64,000 nt of DNA from Paragordius varius. Taxonomy: Eukaryota > Nematomorpha. The DNA is taken from NCBI GenBank assembly GCA_964247055.1, contig OZ176054.1, positions 6,076,001 through 6,140,000 of the forward strand. The letters run 5' to 3'. Positions 10,937-23,400 of this stretch are shown piece by piece. The notes under the pieces were generated by a model that had not been told where the DNA came from, did no database searches, and saw only the letters and a program-made list of their open reading frames with translations. The number at the start of each line of letters is the position of its first letter. The stretch's first letter is position 1. The position numbers and the translations under genes are program-made.

Positions 10937-13900
10937 TTTGGCGCGGTCGATTTTTTTACCTTATTACATTCGCGCATGGAGAAATTAAGTCTGGAAGCCT
11001 ATGATCCCGCAACTAGCTTTCCTGATTATATCGATTATATAAAGAGAATGTTAAAAGTGAAATTAATTCCAGAAGATGACGAAACACAAAAAAACTTATT
11101 ATTGGCCTACATTGGTCTATCCCATATTCCAAAGTTGAAGAAATTCTTTTATCCCGTACTGTTAGAGGAAGTGGGCTGGGATGCATTGCTAGCAGCTGGG
11201 AAAAAAATATTTGCTCCGACATACAATGTGTTTGCAGCCAGGTTCCAGTTTACGCAACTCCGGAGGGAAGCCACGGAATCAGTGATGGATTTTCCGATTC
11301 GAGTAAAGGAATGTGCTGCCCGGTGCAACTTTGGGCAAGATGCAATGCTAAGAATCAGAGATGGGTTTGTGGGAGGGTTACAACTCAAAAGATTGGAAAT
11401 AGATCTGTTCACAAAATTTCCAGATGCAATGGATGATGGGAAACCGGTTATGTTGGAGATGGTGGAAATGGCAATGGCGCATGAAAAGGCGGATAGTTGT
11501 TTGATTGACCAGGGTCCCGACAATAGGCAGGTTATGATGATAAGAAAAAAATGTGGAAAATGTGGATACGTGCATGCGATCAACTGGTATCCCGCTTCAA
11601 ACAAGGAGTGTTACCGATGCAAAGGAGTTGGTCATTTTGGCAGGTGTTGCCGGCGCGTTAATATACTGAATGGTAACAATAATAATAATGAAGCCCGAAC
11701 GCAAGCAAGTCTGAATGGCCATTGGGTGAGGATGTTGTACGATACCGGAGCTCAAATATCATTGATTGGGAAAAGCACGTGGATGGAGATTGGAAGGCCG
11801 ACCTTAGCACCCGCGTGTCCAATAGTTGGGTTCAACCATCAAGGTGTAGAGGTGATGGGACAATGCGTGGTAGATGTGAAATGGAATGGTATGGTCAAAC
11901 AGTTGGAATGTATGGTTACTAAAATTTGGGGTAACATTTTGGGTTACCATAGATGAAAAGCTTTGAATGCAGATTTCCAGAGCTGTATGTGTAAAAATTG
12001 TTAATTACGTGGATAAATAAATTTAGGCATTTGTTTTGTGAGGGTATGGGGTGTTACACGGGACCACCCATCAAGTTGTTTCTCAAAAAAGGGAGTATCC
12101 CCAAAAGATTTGCAGCCAGGAGGGTACCTATTCCGCTTCAGTCTAAGGTGGAGAGTGAATTAAAGAGGCTTGAAAGTCTGGGTATTATAGAGTCCATAAA
12201 CCCCTCGCAAACACGAATTGACTGGGTAACTCCGTTGGTGATAGTTAAAAAGAATGATAATGATATTCGCATATGTGGTGATTTTAGAATTACTTTTAAC
12301 CCAAGTCTGGTTCCTGTAGATCATCTGATTCCAACGTTTGATCAGTTAGTGTTTAAAATCGGGCAAGGAAAAGTTTTTACGACCTTAGATCCAAAAGAAG
12401 CTTACTGGCAAATGCCGATACATCAAGATTATCAACATCTACTCACGTTTACTTCACATAGAGGCCTTTTTCGACTTCAGAGACTGCCATTTGGAATATC
12501 TAGTGCACCCACGATATTTCAACAAATTATGGATGAGTTATTAAAAGATTGTCCAGGTACAGCGGTTTACTTAGATGATGTAATTGTTAGTGGAACAACG
12601 GTAATGGAGCATAAGGATAATTTAGAAAAAGCGTTGAACAAATTAGCTGCTGTGGGTTTGAAATTAAAAAAAGGATAAAATCCAATTAGCTCGTTCCAGT
12701 GTCATACTTAGGATATATAATTTCAGACAAAGGAATTAAACCTGATAACGAAAAAGTAAAAGCAATTTTGAATTGTCCTGCACCTACCAATAAAACATCA
12801 CTTCGGTCTTTTTTAGGATTGTTAAATTTAACGCTCGTTTTATTCCATCTTTGAATGCTACAATTGCGGATTTACATGCGCTCACAGGTTCTAAGAAATG
12901 ATGTTGGTCGACAAAGGAAGAGAGGGTTTTTGATAAAGCTAAACTGTTGGTGAGTAATGCATTATGTCTAATACCGTTTAACCCGAACCTTCCGTTAGTG
13001 TTGGAAACAGATGCATCGAATGACGGATTCGGAGCAGTCTTATCACATATGACAAGTGAGGGAAAACGGCAGATAGCTTTTGCGTCTCGAAAATGTGCGA
13101 AGGCAGTACAACATTTCTCGGTAATTGAAAAAGAAGCAAGGGCAATTTTATATGCGCTAGAAAAATTTAAAATGTTTGTGTATGGCAGAATGTTCGTATT
13201 ATTAACCGATCATAAACCCCTGATCAAGTTGTTTGGCTTTGAGAGAGATCTAAGTAATATTAACAATAGTAGATTAGTAAGATGGATACTCAGAACAGCC
13301 GATTATAATTTTACTATACAATATATTAATGGTTCGGAAAATTTAGCGGATTGGTTATCTCGTCTACCGTATGAAGAACCGACGGAGGAAGTTGAGGAGA
13401 AACCCAGGCAAATCAACTTTCTAACATCTGACAACTTAAGCGTACAGCGAATGAAATAAAATACTTTACGGGATTAGTTTTTGATGACATTTAAAGCGGC
13501 TCTACATCATAATGATTGGTCAGCTCCAATTTTAAATTCGATATTGAGTATAAGAAACGAAATACAAGAATCATCCGGTTTGTTGTATTGGGGCGATCGT
13601 CTGTTTATTCCCAGGGCGTTGCGAAATGAAACGTTAAAATTTTTGCATGTTGGACATTCGGGGGCTAATGTAATGAAAGAGTCTGCCAAGGCTAGTTTAT
13701 TGGCCAGGTATAAACCAAGATATTGAAAGTTATGTGAGATCTTGTATGGGGTGTCAGTTAAACCGGAGTAACATAAAAAGTAATCCAACGTACAAATGGA
13801 ATTTTAATGCGGGTATCTGGGAAAGGATACATCTTGATATTTCCGGTCCTATAGATGGGTTGCATTGGTTAGCTATCGATAGTAGGTACAGATGTGTTGA

Positions 13901-14708
13901 AGTCGAATTGCTAACTGTTAATTCTGCAAACATACTACATTGGTTAGAAATTTGGTGTGTAAGGTACGGGTTTCCCCGAATGATAGTTACCGATAATGCA
14001 TCATATTTTGCATCGAAGGATTTTAAAGATACCTTGCAACGAGCAAACATCAAACATGTCACTAATGCCCCCTATCATCCACGAACAAATGGGCTGAACG
14101 GGTCATTTACACCTTAAAAGCACACTATAAATCGCTAACGGATTCTAAGCTGACTCCTGATAAAAAAAAATCAAGTGTTATGGGGTTATCGCTCCGCCGT
14201 ACATAGCGCCACAAAAGAGTGCCCGTATAACTTATTTCTGAAAAGACATATTAATATCCCCTTCTCTTGGGTTAGGGAAACATCCGCACAACAATTAGAG
14301 GATGACATAATACCCAATCAAAGTTTTTAGACCGGACGAAGAAGTGTACATAAAGAATGAAATCAATATTCAGGGTGGAGAAAAGGTTCAATTTTGGAGA
14401 GAACAGGGGTACTCTCGTACACGGTTAAAGATGGAATCGAACACTTCGCAAGCATGTGGATCAATTATGGCCGACCGGAGTCGAGAACGGCGGAGAGGAG
14501 GATGATAATTTAACGATAAACCAAACAGATGAAGAGATTACAACCAATAATCGGGAGGTGGGGGAAGAACCAAGCAAAGAAAAAGAAAACGAGAAAGACA
14601 CCCAGGTTGAAATAAGAACGGAAAAGACAACTGAGAAAGAACCTGAAAGGAGATATCCTCTTAGGGAAAGAAAAGCACCAGATCGGCTCGGATTTGGATA
14701 AGGAGATA

Positions 14709-14972
14709 TGATAGATTAGAATACATCAAGTTAGCTAACCTTAGACGAGACCAATTTATATATTAGATTTGAATACATTTTGATAACCTTTTATATATGA
14801 GTTAAAGTATTGTATCAATTTTGTGTTTAACCTGCACACGTTATTTAACCTTGGTTTACATGTAAATATTATATTCACAAAAAGTATATAAACATCGCAA
14901 ACTGTATATAGTTTAGTTTTTGCATTTTATCTCAATAAATCTTATTGTTTTACCGTTTCTCGATTTACTACA
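14709..14972 (+). repeat. 3' LTR
   Basis: 264 bp, TGATAG...ACTACA, preceded by the purine run AAGGAGATA. The flanking bases (TATCA on the left of the element, GATAT on the right) do not form a target duplication. Confidence 0.92.
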
Positions 14973-14998
14973 GATATATTTTACAATTCTTCAAGTGG

Positions 14999-15466
14999 AA
15001 AATATAAGAGTTAAGAGACACATAAATAATCGGAAATTTTGCAATTATAGTAAATGGATCAGTAGTATCCAACAGCATTATCAATCAATATTCCAATCGA
15101 GGATTTGGTGGGTCGCTTACCTGCTGGGGTTCGCAAACCTATCTTTACAAAATGTTCTGTTCGTACAAACAAATGCCTTGGATTAGCTTTCTGCTAGAAT
15201 ACCAGTTCATTATATTTTGATCCCGTTGAATATTATTTGCGCCCGCACGAAAAGTTAAAAACACAGTATAACTTAGCTCATGTTCTCCATTAGGCACTTT
15301 GTCGTGATAAATATTTTGTGCGTTTTAGATGGCATCATCGATTGTGGTTTTAAATGAGGGCACTAAGTTATTTTGTCGATGAAATAGGTTCTACAGTGGA
15401 GTATAACACAAGGTACACAAAAAATTTTCTTGATATATATATATATATATATAATCCGATAGAAAG
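14999..15466. repeat. Downstream copy of the ~450-bp direct repeat
   Basis: Near-identical to 10216-10672, starting 26 bp after the 3' LTR. Unlike the upstream copy it runs on without interruption into the foldback element. Confidence 0.85.
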
Positions 15467-16775
15467 TATCAGGAATCTTATAGTGCTTTTGGTTTTTAGC
15501 CTTACGAGTGATGTAATAAAGTTATTAGCAGTTTCGTAACAACGCTTCATATCGGAAAATGACAAATTGCGCACTGTTTATTTAATAAACTTTTTTTGAT
15601 GAAAGTTAAATCCTTCATTCCAAAATATCATTAAAATATATATAATATATATAAAAAAATTTAAATTTTATGTTTTAGTTGTGTGCCATGAAAGTCTAAA
15701 ATACTTGAACCTGTCCTAAAGTTATCTTATTGAATTATAAGCGAAAACCCGGGTTTTCTCGATAAAAAATATATTCTTATTGGATATTGTTTACGCTGAA
15801 TTGTGATTGTATTATGATATATGCAATAATTCAGCAAAAATTATATAATTTATTATGATATTTCGATTACTACAAGTAATCTTTGTCAAACGTAAAAATA
15901 AAATTAAAATATAAACTAAAATTTAAATTTTTAATTTTATTTTTACGTTTGACAAAGATTACTTGTAGTAATCGAAATATCATAATAAATTTATAAAATT
16001 TTTGCTGAATTATTGCATATATAATAATATATTCTTAATTTTGACACCAAAAAATTTTTTTTCGAAAAAATTGGATATTTGCTCCAAAATTTGGAAATAT
16101 TTTGGTGAAGCTAATTTTACAGTATTTTGAAGCATGGTGGAAACGGTATAAAAATATTATTTATACACCTTTTCTATATAATTCAAAGATGCTGAACATT
16201 TTTATCGCTTTTAGGTAATTTTTTAAAAAATATATTTTATATATAACACAAATTTGACGACAAACAATTATTTTAATCAAATAGAGGTGATAATATATTA
16301 AGGGTTTCTATACCGTTTCCATCATGCCTCAATTAAATTAAATTTTTTAACAAATTATTTTTTAAAATCATATTTTTAAATGCCATAATAACATATGTTA
16401 AAATTCGCAAAGTCTCGGAATTTTCGAGTTCCTTTTAAAAGAATCAACCCATGAGGGGGCAAAATTTGGGATTTGGAGCCCACATCTATATTACAGTTTT
16501 ATAAAAATATTGTTTTGCAATATATATATAATAGAAAAATGATATATTATCGAAAAAAGCATATAGCGTTTGCCAAAAAAATAATTTAACATAATGTGCA
16601 CTAATTTCGCCACATTACGATATTAGCAATTACCACAAAAATGCGAAATACTTTGTTATTTCACTCGTGAGCTCCAAAACAAAATCACCTTGAGATTTTT
16701 GCATTTTATATCATATATTCTTCCATATTCTTTTTACAGCCGATTTTGTGCGCAGTGTTAGAATTGGGCACATGA
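15450..16775. mobile_element. Foldback / long-TIR element, copy 1
   Basis: The left arm (CGATAGAAAGTATCAGGA, then a GTGCTTTTGGTTTTTAGCC block at about 15483) is repeated inverted near 16650-16720. Further in, CATGGTGGAAACGGTATAAA (about 16130) is matched by the inverted ACCGTTTCCATCATGCC (about 16310), so the element is largely one long palindrome. Related copies are at 20300-21410 and 38030-38360. No transposase frame is visible. The superfamily is not assigned. Confidence 0.7.
15817..16024. repeat. Near-perfect hairpin, ~93-bp arms, ~19-bp loop
   Basis: Left arm about 15817-15909 and right arm about 15929-16024 are reverse complements with only two or three differences (for example CGATTACTACAAGTAATC against its inverse). 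It lies at the centre of foldback copy 1. Transcribed, it would form a long double-stranded stem. Confidence 0.85.
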
Positions 16776-17492
16776 TTGGAAAATATTTTTTTGATTTTTT
16801 AAGCGCTATTATTGGAAATATTCCAATAAAGTTTATTACAAAATTGTATTGGTTAATTTTCACGATCTGCCTATCTCAATGATATAAACACTATCAGTTT
16901 TATCTAAAATTTTACCTTTACATCCGAAGATCAGGTGGAAAAAAAAGCTGCTTGAAAACAGAAATATTTTGGTAAACCTCACCTACTCCTTTAAATATAA
17001 ATGTTTGCTACTAACAAATCAGTAATTTTCAAATTTTAATATTGGGAAAAAGCCCTTAAATTTAACCGTTCTTTAACACTATATAGATATTTCTAATTCT
17101 TTAAGTTTAATTAACAAAAACATAATTTAATATATTTATTAAATAAGTGGTAATGGTCAGCTATTACATTTGTCGCATTTACTATTGTATCTTCATATTT
17201 TTCTTCGTATTTTTCTGTATTAAAAAAATAGAATGGTATATTTATTATGAAATGAAATATAATCAATAACGATCTAGAAATACATATATGCGCTGGAATG
17301 ATAAATTTGGTAGCACTTAGAAAACAATTGTTATTAAATGAATTAGATTGATTTAGGCGCGACACATATCAATTTATATTTTTGTGCAAATAGGAATACT
17401 TTTTTATTGTGTTTAACTCTATTTATTTTTTATTAACTTTTTGCCTAATATAAATTTGATTCTTTAATATAGAAAAAATAGTTTTTTTTTAC
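16776..17492. other. Possible C-terminal tail exon region of the GPCR
   Basis: The GPCR needs at least one more exon after 17493. A minus-strand Asn/Ser-rich open stretch around 17280-17365 is a candidate tail, but no homology supports it. Confidence 0.25.
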
Positions 17493-20400
17493 CGTAATTT
17501 GCGCCACCATTTAGTATTGAAACTGAAATAGATTAAGGGATTAGCCGCACTGTTTAATGTACTGAGGCTTTGTATAAAAACGGTAATGGCACGCTTTTTC
17601 GGATTATCTCCTATAAGGTTGAACACATCAAGGAAATCGAAAATGAAGTATGGACTCCAACAAATGATAAATACTGTTGTTACATGAATAATATTATATA
17701 TGATCATATTTTCATTAAATATTTTTAATAACAAAAAGCTACCTTTAATAATACTTAAAACTTCTTCGATATTTTTGACCTAATATTTAATTAGATTAAG
17801 AGCAATATCACGTAATGTCCCTTCAAATTTCAAGGACAAATAATTTATAATATAAAAATAAAAAAATAACCGCCGAAAAAGAAATATACTTGCAACTATG
17901 GTTAATGTAATTTTAATGCTTTTGATTTTGGCACGTGTAATAAATCCAGCCGTGTTAACCATCATTTCTGATTGATTTTTGAGCCTAAAGGTATGTTTTT
18001 GGGTATCTAAATAAAAATTGAGTTACTAAATAATTTATAGACTTGTCCACACACGTATTTAGAAAATAATCATTGAATGTCCAATTTATACCAATAAAGA
18101 GTCTTATAACTACATTTTTAAGTGTTCAACATAAAATCAATAATAAATTATTTAAATATAAGATACATTAATTATGCATAATCAATTTTGTAAATTAAGA
18201 AGATTTTTTCGCTCTCAGATGTTAAATTAAATTCTAAAATTTTTCTATAATATTGCACTTATATAATAAGGATCTTATTATGAACTTGCAAACTTTCTTT
18301 ATTTAGAAGAAACTGTAAAATATTACATTCATGAGACAGTAAAGAAAGAGAATTAAAATGCTCGAGCCCAATAAGAAATGTAATTATTAAAACTGTCACA
18401 AGTTACTGTTAGTTAGTTTAAAACGGTGATTAGCGAATCATGTTTTCAATTAGTAGCCTGACTATAGATGACCATTAAAAATGTAGGCAGCAATTTTTGG
18501 AAACTTAAATATTTTATACCCTTAGTTTAAGACAGGACGAGGCCAAAATGGAGTTATTTCAACTAAGTTGGCAGACTGATGCTTTATTGATTACTCTAAT
18601 TTTAAACTTGAATGAGCTTATTTTACATTCTAAAAAAGAAGTCATATAATATTTGGAACTGGTAAAAATAAAATTTTCATCTAAATTACCGGTGATAACT
18701 TCTCGATTTCTCATACAATGAAATAATTACTTTATATTTTAGTTTATTCAGAAAATTTTAATTTTAAAATTAAACTATTTATGTTATATTTTGGTTAATT
18801 ACGCTTTATATACGAAGTTATAAAATTTCAACAGCTGTTTAACGCCATTAATATCGTTTGTATGACGTGCAAACATAATTTTCATATTCTCAAGGTCCAT
18901 CAATAATAACTATATTAATTACGTTTTCAACTGCTCATATCTCTCGTTTTAAGTTATTTCGGAGCTTTTAATTTTTTGCAAGTTTTATAACTAAAATTTG
19001 AATTTATTACGGCTAAAATGCAAAAATTATAACCGTTCTAAGCTTATAATAATTTATTGGCTCTCATAACTTGACTCCAATTAAAAAAAAATAAAACCAT
19101 TACCATTCCGTATTAATGATGATTTTGCTGAAGTGTTGTACAGACTATTCTTTATTCTATGTGTTGAATTCATCAGTGCACCTTTCATCGTATTACCTGC
19201 TATAGTGAAGTTGCGATGTCTTGTGAGCTTAGGACAAGTATTTGAGTGAAAAAACGAATCAGAATTATTTTTGAAAGAATACAATGCTTTATTACTTTTA
19301 TCATCTATTGGTGGACATATTTGTAAGTAATGATTTGTTTTAATAGATTTAGTTGGATAATTATTGGAATTAATAATTGGACGAGATGTAGAAGTTTTAC
19401 TATTTTTACTTTGAGCGGATTTTAGCGATAATTGGGGCCGGTTAAAGCTTTTAGTTGGTTTAATGACAATACTTCTAAAATTTTTGCATTCAGCGCCTTT
19501 AAGGCTTTTAAACGAATAATTTGCAAATTTTGTATCGTTTTGATTTTCCGTCGCTCTTACCATATTTTTATTATTATTTCTGGTGCTTAATCTTTTACGT
19601 GCAGAAATCTTTGAACAGTGTCGATTTTTTTGCTGCACATTTTTTGTATCAAAATCCGTTTCTTCTTCCTCCTCTTCCTCATCATCATCATCTGTATAAT
19701 TATAAAAATGTTGAATAAATCTTTTCCTGATACTTTGGACATTAGCGGACAATCTGTTAATATGGGTAGGCTGAGTAGAAATGGCCGATGGAGGAGGGGA
19801 GGTATCCGTAAAATCTCTACTTCTTTGCCAAATGCGGAAGATAATTATTCCATAGGCAGTGATCATTATAAGTGCGGGGATAATGTATACCAAAACCATA
19901 ATAATGGTAAAATACGGTTTCCATAACCAATCGTACGGCAATGATATCCAACATTGATAAAGTGCTGAGGGTGGTTTTTCAATTACAAAATTAGTGCCAC
20001 CAATTAATCTTGGGTGGAAAGTTACCCTGTCTTTAGCCTTATTTTGCGTTTCATTTTTAGAAATAATTGAGGTAACAGAGGGATTTGGTGTTATTCGATC
20101 CTGATTTTTATCATTCACCACTCGTATATGATTAAATACGAAGGAAGGGATAGAAAAAGTTAAACTTAGGATCCAAACAAAAGCCATCATAATTCGACGT
20201 TTCTCTAAGAATAAAAATATAATTTAAGACATTACCTTTTGGAGTAGTTAGTTCCCCTAGAGCGATTTAAAATCAATATACTTTTAAAAATATCTATAAC
20301 CCAATGTCCACAAAATTTACCCTGTTAAAATACCTATTTTCTGATAAGAAAATGTCTCAGGATCATTATGGTGCTTTTGGTTTTGGCCCATATGAGTGAT

Positions 20401-23400
20401 TTAAAAAAGTTATTTACACTTTTTTGGTAAGTGCCCATATCAGAAAATGGAAACATCTGCGCACATTAAAGTTTTTTTGGTGAAGACAAAATGCTTCACT
20501 TCAAAAACTATCACTAAAATATATCATAAAACTACATATTAAAAGCAAGAGAATATCTAAAAAAGATGTGGGCACCTAATATAAATTTTCTCGCTCTTCT
20601 ATAAGTGGCTAGTATTCTTAAAAAAATATTCCAAGAAATGCATACGTTTTTCAAAAATTTAATTTAGCAAATTTTTTTGAATTATACCATACTATTTTGA
20701 GGTATGACTTTTTCTACATTATTTAATGATGCTGATCATTTATATCAAAAATTTTGATAATATATTATCAAATTTATATAAAATAAAAATTGTGTTATTC
20801 ACGAAAATTCACAAAAATTTTAATTAAACGAATATTTAAATTAAATTAAGCCATAGTGCTCATGCTTTAAATATTTAGAAAAAATGGTTTTATAATATAA
20901 AGCGTTTTTATACCGTTTCCAACATGCCTTAAAATAATATGAAGTACGCTTCATTAAAATTTTGCTAAAAATGAAAAGCATATATTTTTTAAATGTTTTT
21001 AAATGATATCAAAATTTAGCATAAATTTAGAAATTTTCAGTCTTATCTCACTATTTTTGCGTTTTAAAAGAACTCGTCAATTTTATTAGTGAGAGAAATT
21101 CGATTTCCAGCCCACATCTAAGAATTAAATTTTTTAAAAAATATTTCTTATTATATGTCCTATTTAATATATTTTATATTTTTTGGAATGAAAAATTTAG
21201 CTATCATCAAAAAAATTTTATACAAAAAATGTTCTCGAATTTTGTCATTATCCGATTTGTACAACAAAAGTGATAACTTTCCTTTATTACTCGTAAGGGT
21301 CAAAAAGCACCATGATAATCCTAAAATAATTTTTTATCAGAAATATACATATTTTATCAGGCGACTTTTCATATGCCTCGATTTTAGACGCAGTGTAATA
21401 TTAGGCCAATTTATAAATGTGCATTGTATGTCTTTTGACTCATTTGATAATAAATTGTTTAAAAACGTAAAATTGTAAAAAAATTTATTGCTATTAAATT
21501 TATCAATACCTAAAAAAATTTGTACTAATAAACTACAGCAACGGTTAGAAGCCCCTGTGTATTGGTAAAAGTAGATATTAAATTTTAACCTATTTTTTGT
21601 GAAATAGATTTAAGTGTTATATATTGATCATGAGTTTATAAATGTGTTACAATATAAATATTTTCTAAATTATCAATTATTAAAAGATAATTCAAGCAAC
21701 AATTTTATTTTTTATCAGTCTTAGTTTGGAGAAAACCGAATTATCCTAAAGATACCATATTTAAAAAAAAGTCCGATTAAACGGAATCATTTTGTATACA
21801 CTAAAAATTCTTAAAAAAATCCTATAAATATATCCTATAAGTTTAATTTTATGAGATTTAAAGACATGGTAAATGCCAAACTTTATTTCACGTGTAATTC
21901 ACAAAGCTTAATTTAGGTTTTAGGGAAATATGTATAGTATACCTTGTTTCATATGGTGCATAGGTTTGCACACAGCCAAATACCGATCTAAACTCATAAC
22001 TACTAGCACATATGTTGATGCATAAATTACCACTGTCTATAATACAATCCAAAAAACATGTAAAATAAAATTTATCCAATAAAAATTATTTTACACAACA
22101 AAACCACATCAAAAAAACATAAAAAAATTTATTCTTAGGGGATCAATAAATTCGCATCTCACTAATATATATCTATTCTACATGTTAGAAATATTTTTAA
22201 ATGGTAGTATTTTTGTTCATAATCCTAAATCTGTCCCAGATACATTATTTTTAAATAATTCAATTGATATAAAATTTAAAGATTTTCTCAAAAATTGGAT
22301 TTTTGGCACACCTGAAGGTATCGGATTAATTTGCACATGAGGTTGCCAGCATACCAATATACTGTAAATTTCCAGATAATATCGACTAATACGTTGAATA
22401 GTCCAACCATAACATCTATAATAAAGAATATTAAATGATTTTAATTTAAAAATTTAGGTAGTTGTTCATAAGTTGTCTCCAGAGATTTATATATAAAGAA
22501 GTATAAAATTAATAAATATTTATATATATTTAATTTAAAATTAACTTCTTAGCATTATAAAAAGAATGTGTATATTAGGTTGAAAAGCCTATTTCATTAA
22601 CTAAATATAACAGGATTTTATTGCTAAAAAATCAATTATTTCAATTCAACATTAATTTTATTAATTTATTTTGAAAATTTTTTTTATCATTATCTTACGG
22701 ATTTAACAATCTTGTTAATACAAAACATTATCAATCCGACATTTATGTTTACAAAATTAACTTTTATTTGGTATTTTTTTATTGGTTTGTTATAGATGCA
22801 TGGTCAACTTTAAACAAAATTCAATGATTTGATTTTGCAATAATATATATTGGAATTAAATTCGTGAAAACCCTGTTAGCTTTTTGAGGAATTTGACTGT
22901 TTTAGTTTTTGGGAGCTTTCTATATTGATATATCAATAGCAGAAATTATAAAAGTGGGAAAAAGAAATGCTTTTGGTATAAATATTAATAAAATGTTTTC
23001 GATATTTTGATTAGATATTTAAATTTTTTGACATTTCAAATTTTATTAAAAAAACGGCTTCAGCTTTTTGAAATAGTGCCCGATTAAAATGGAATATTTA
23101 AATTGCTCATTCTAAGTTAAAAGCCTAGGACCATTGCTATTATATTTTATGAAGGGGATGTATTTCACTAATTGGGGTTTTTCCCATGAATAAAATTCAA
23201 ATCGGTCATATCTTAGCTGTATAGCAAATACTTGGCACCATAATTAACTCCCCTGGCTTAATATGTTGTCTGAAAATTTCATTCAAAGAATAATATATAG
23301 TATCTAGATATTGCTTTTTTTGGGGGGGAAGGGGGGCAAAATTTATAGTTCCCTCTGGTTTTAGCGCTATTTAAGTTAGGGCTGAGTGCGATCTTTTAAA

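Larger units (their letters stand above)
10673..14972 (+). mobile_element. Ty3/Gypsy LTR retrotransposon, broken
   Basis: A 4.3-kb element with two 264-bp LTRs (TG...CA ends). A possible primer-binding site (TGGCGCGGTCGA) lies at 10939-10950 and a short purine tract just before the 3' LTR. Parts in order: a gag-like region with a CCHC-type knuckle (about 11.0-11.7 kb), an aspartic protease motif DTGAQ (about 11.7-11.95 kb), reverse transcriptase with YLDDVIV (about 12.0-12.7 kb), RNase H (about 12.9-13.5 kb) and integrase (about 13.5-14.1 kb), then a Glu/Lys-rich end. The order PR-RT-RH-IN places it in Ty3/Gypsy. The LTRs differ at about 7 of 264 positions, so insertion is fairly recent. It is a fossil with several (about four or five) breaks. 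Confidence 0.93.

Noticed and set aside
21155-21478. 107-residue plus-strand open frame
   Set aside because: Lies across the right arm of foldback copy 2 inside a GPCR intron; no domain.
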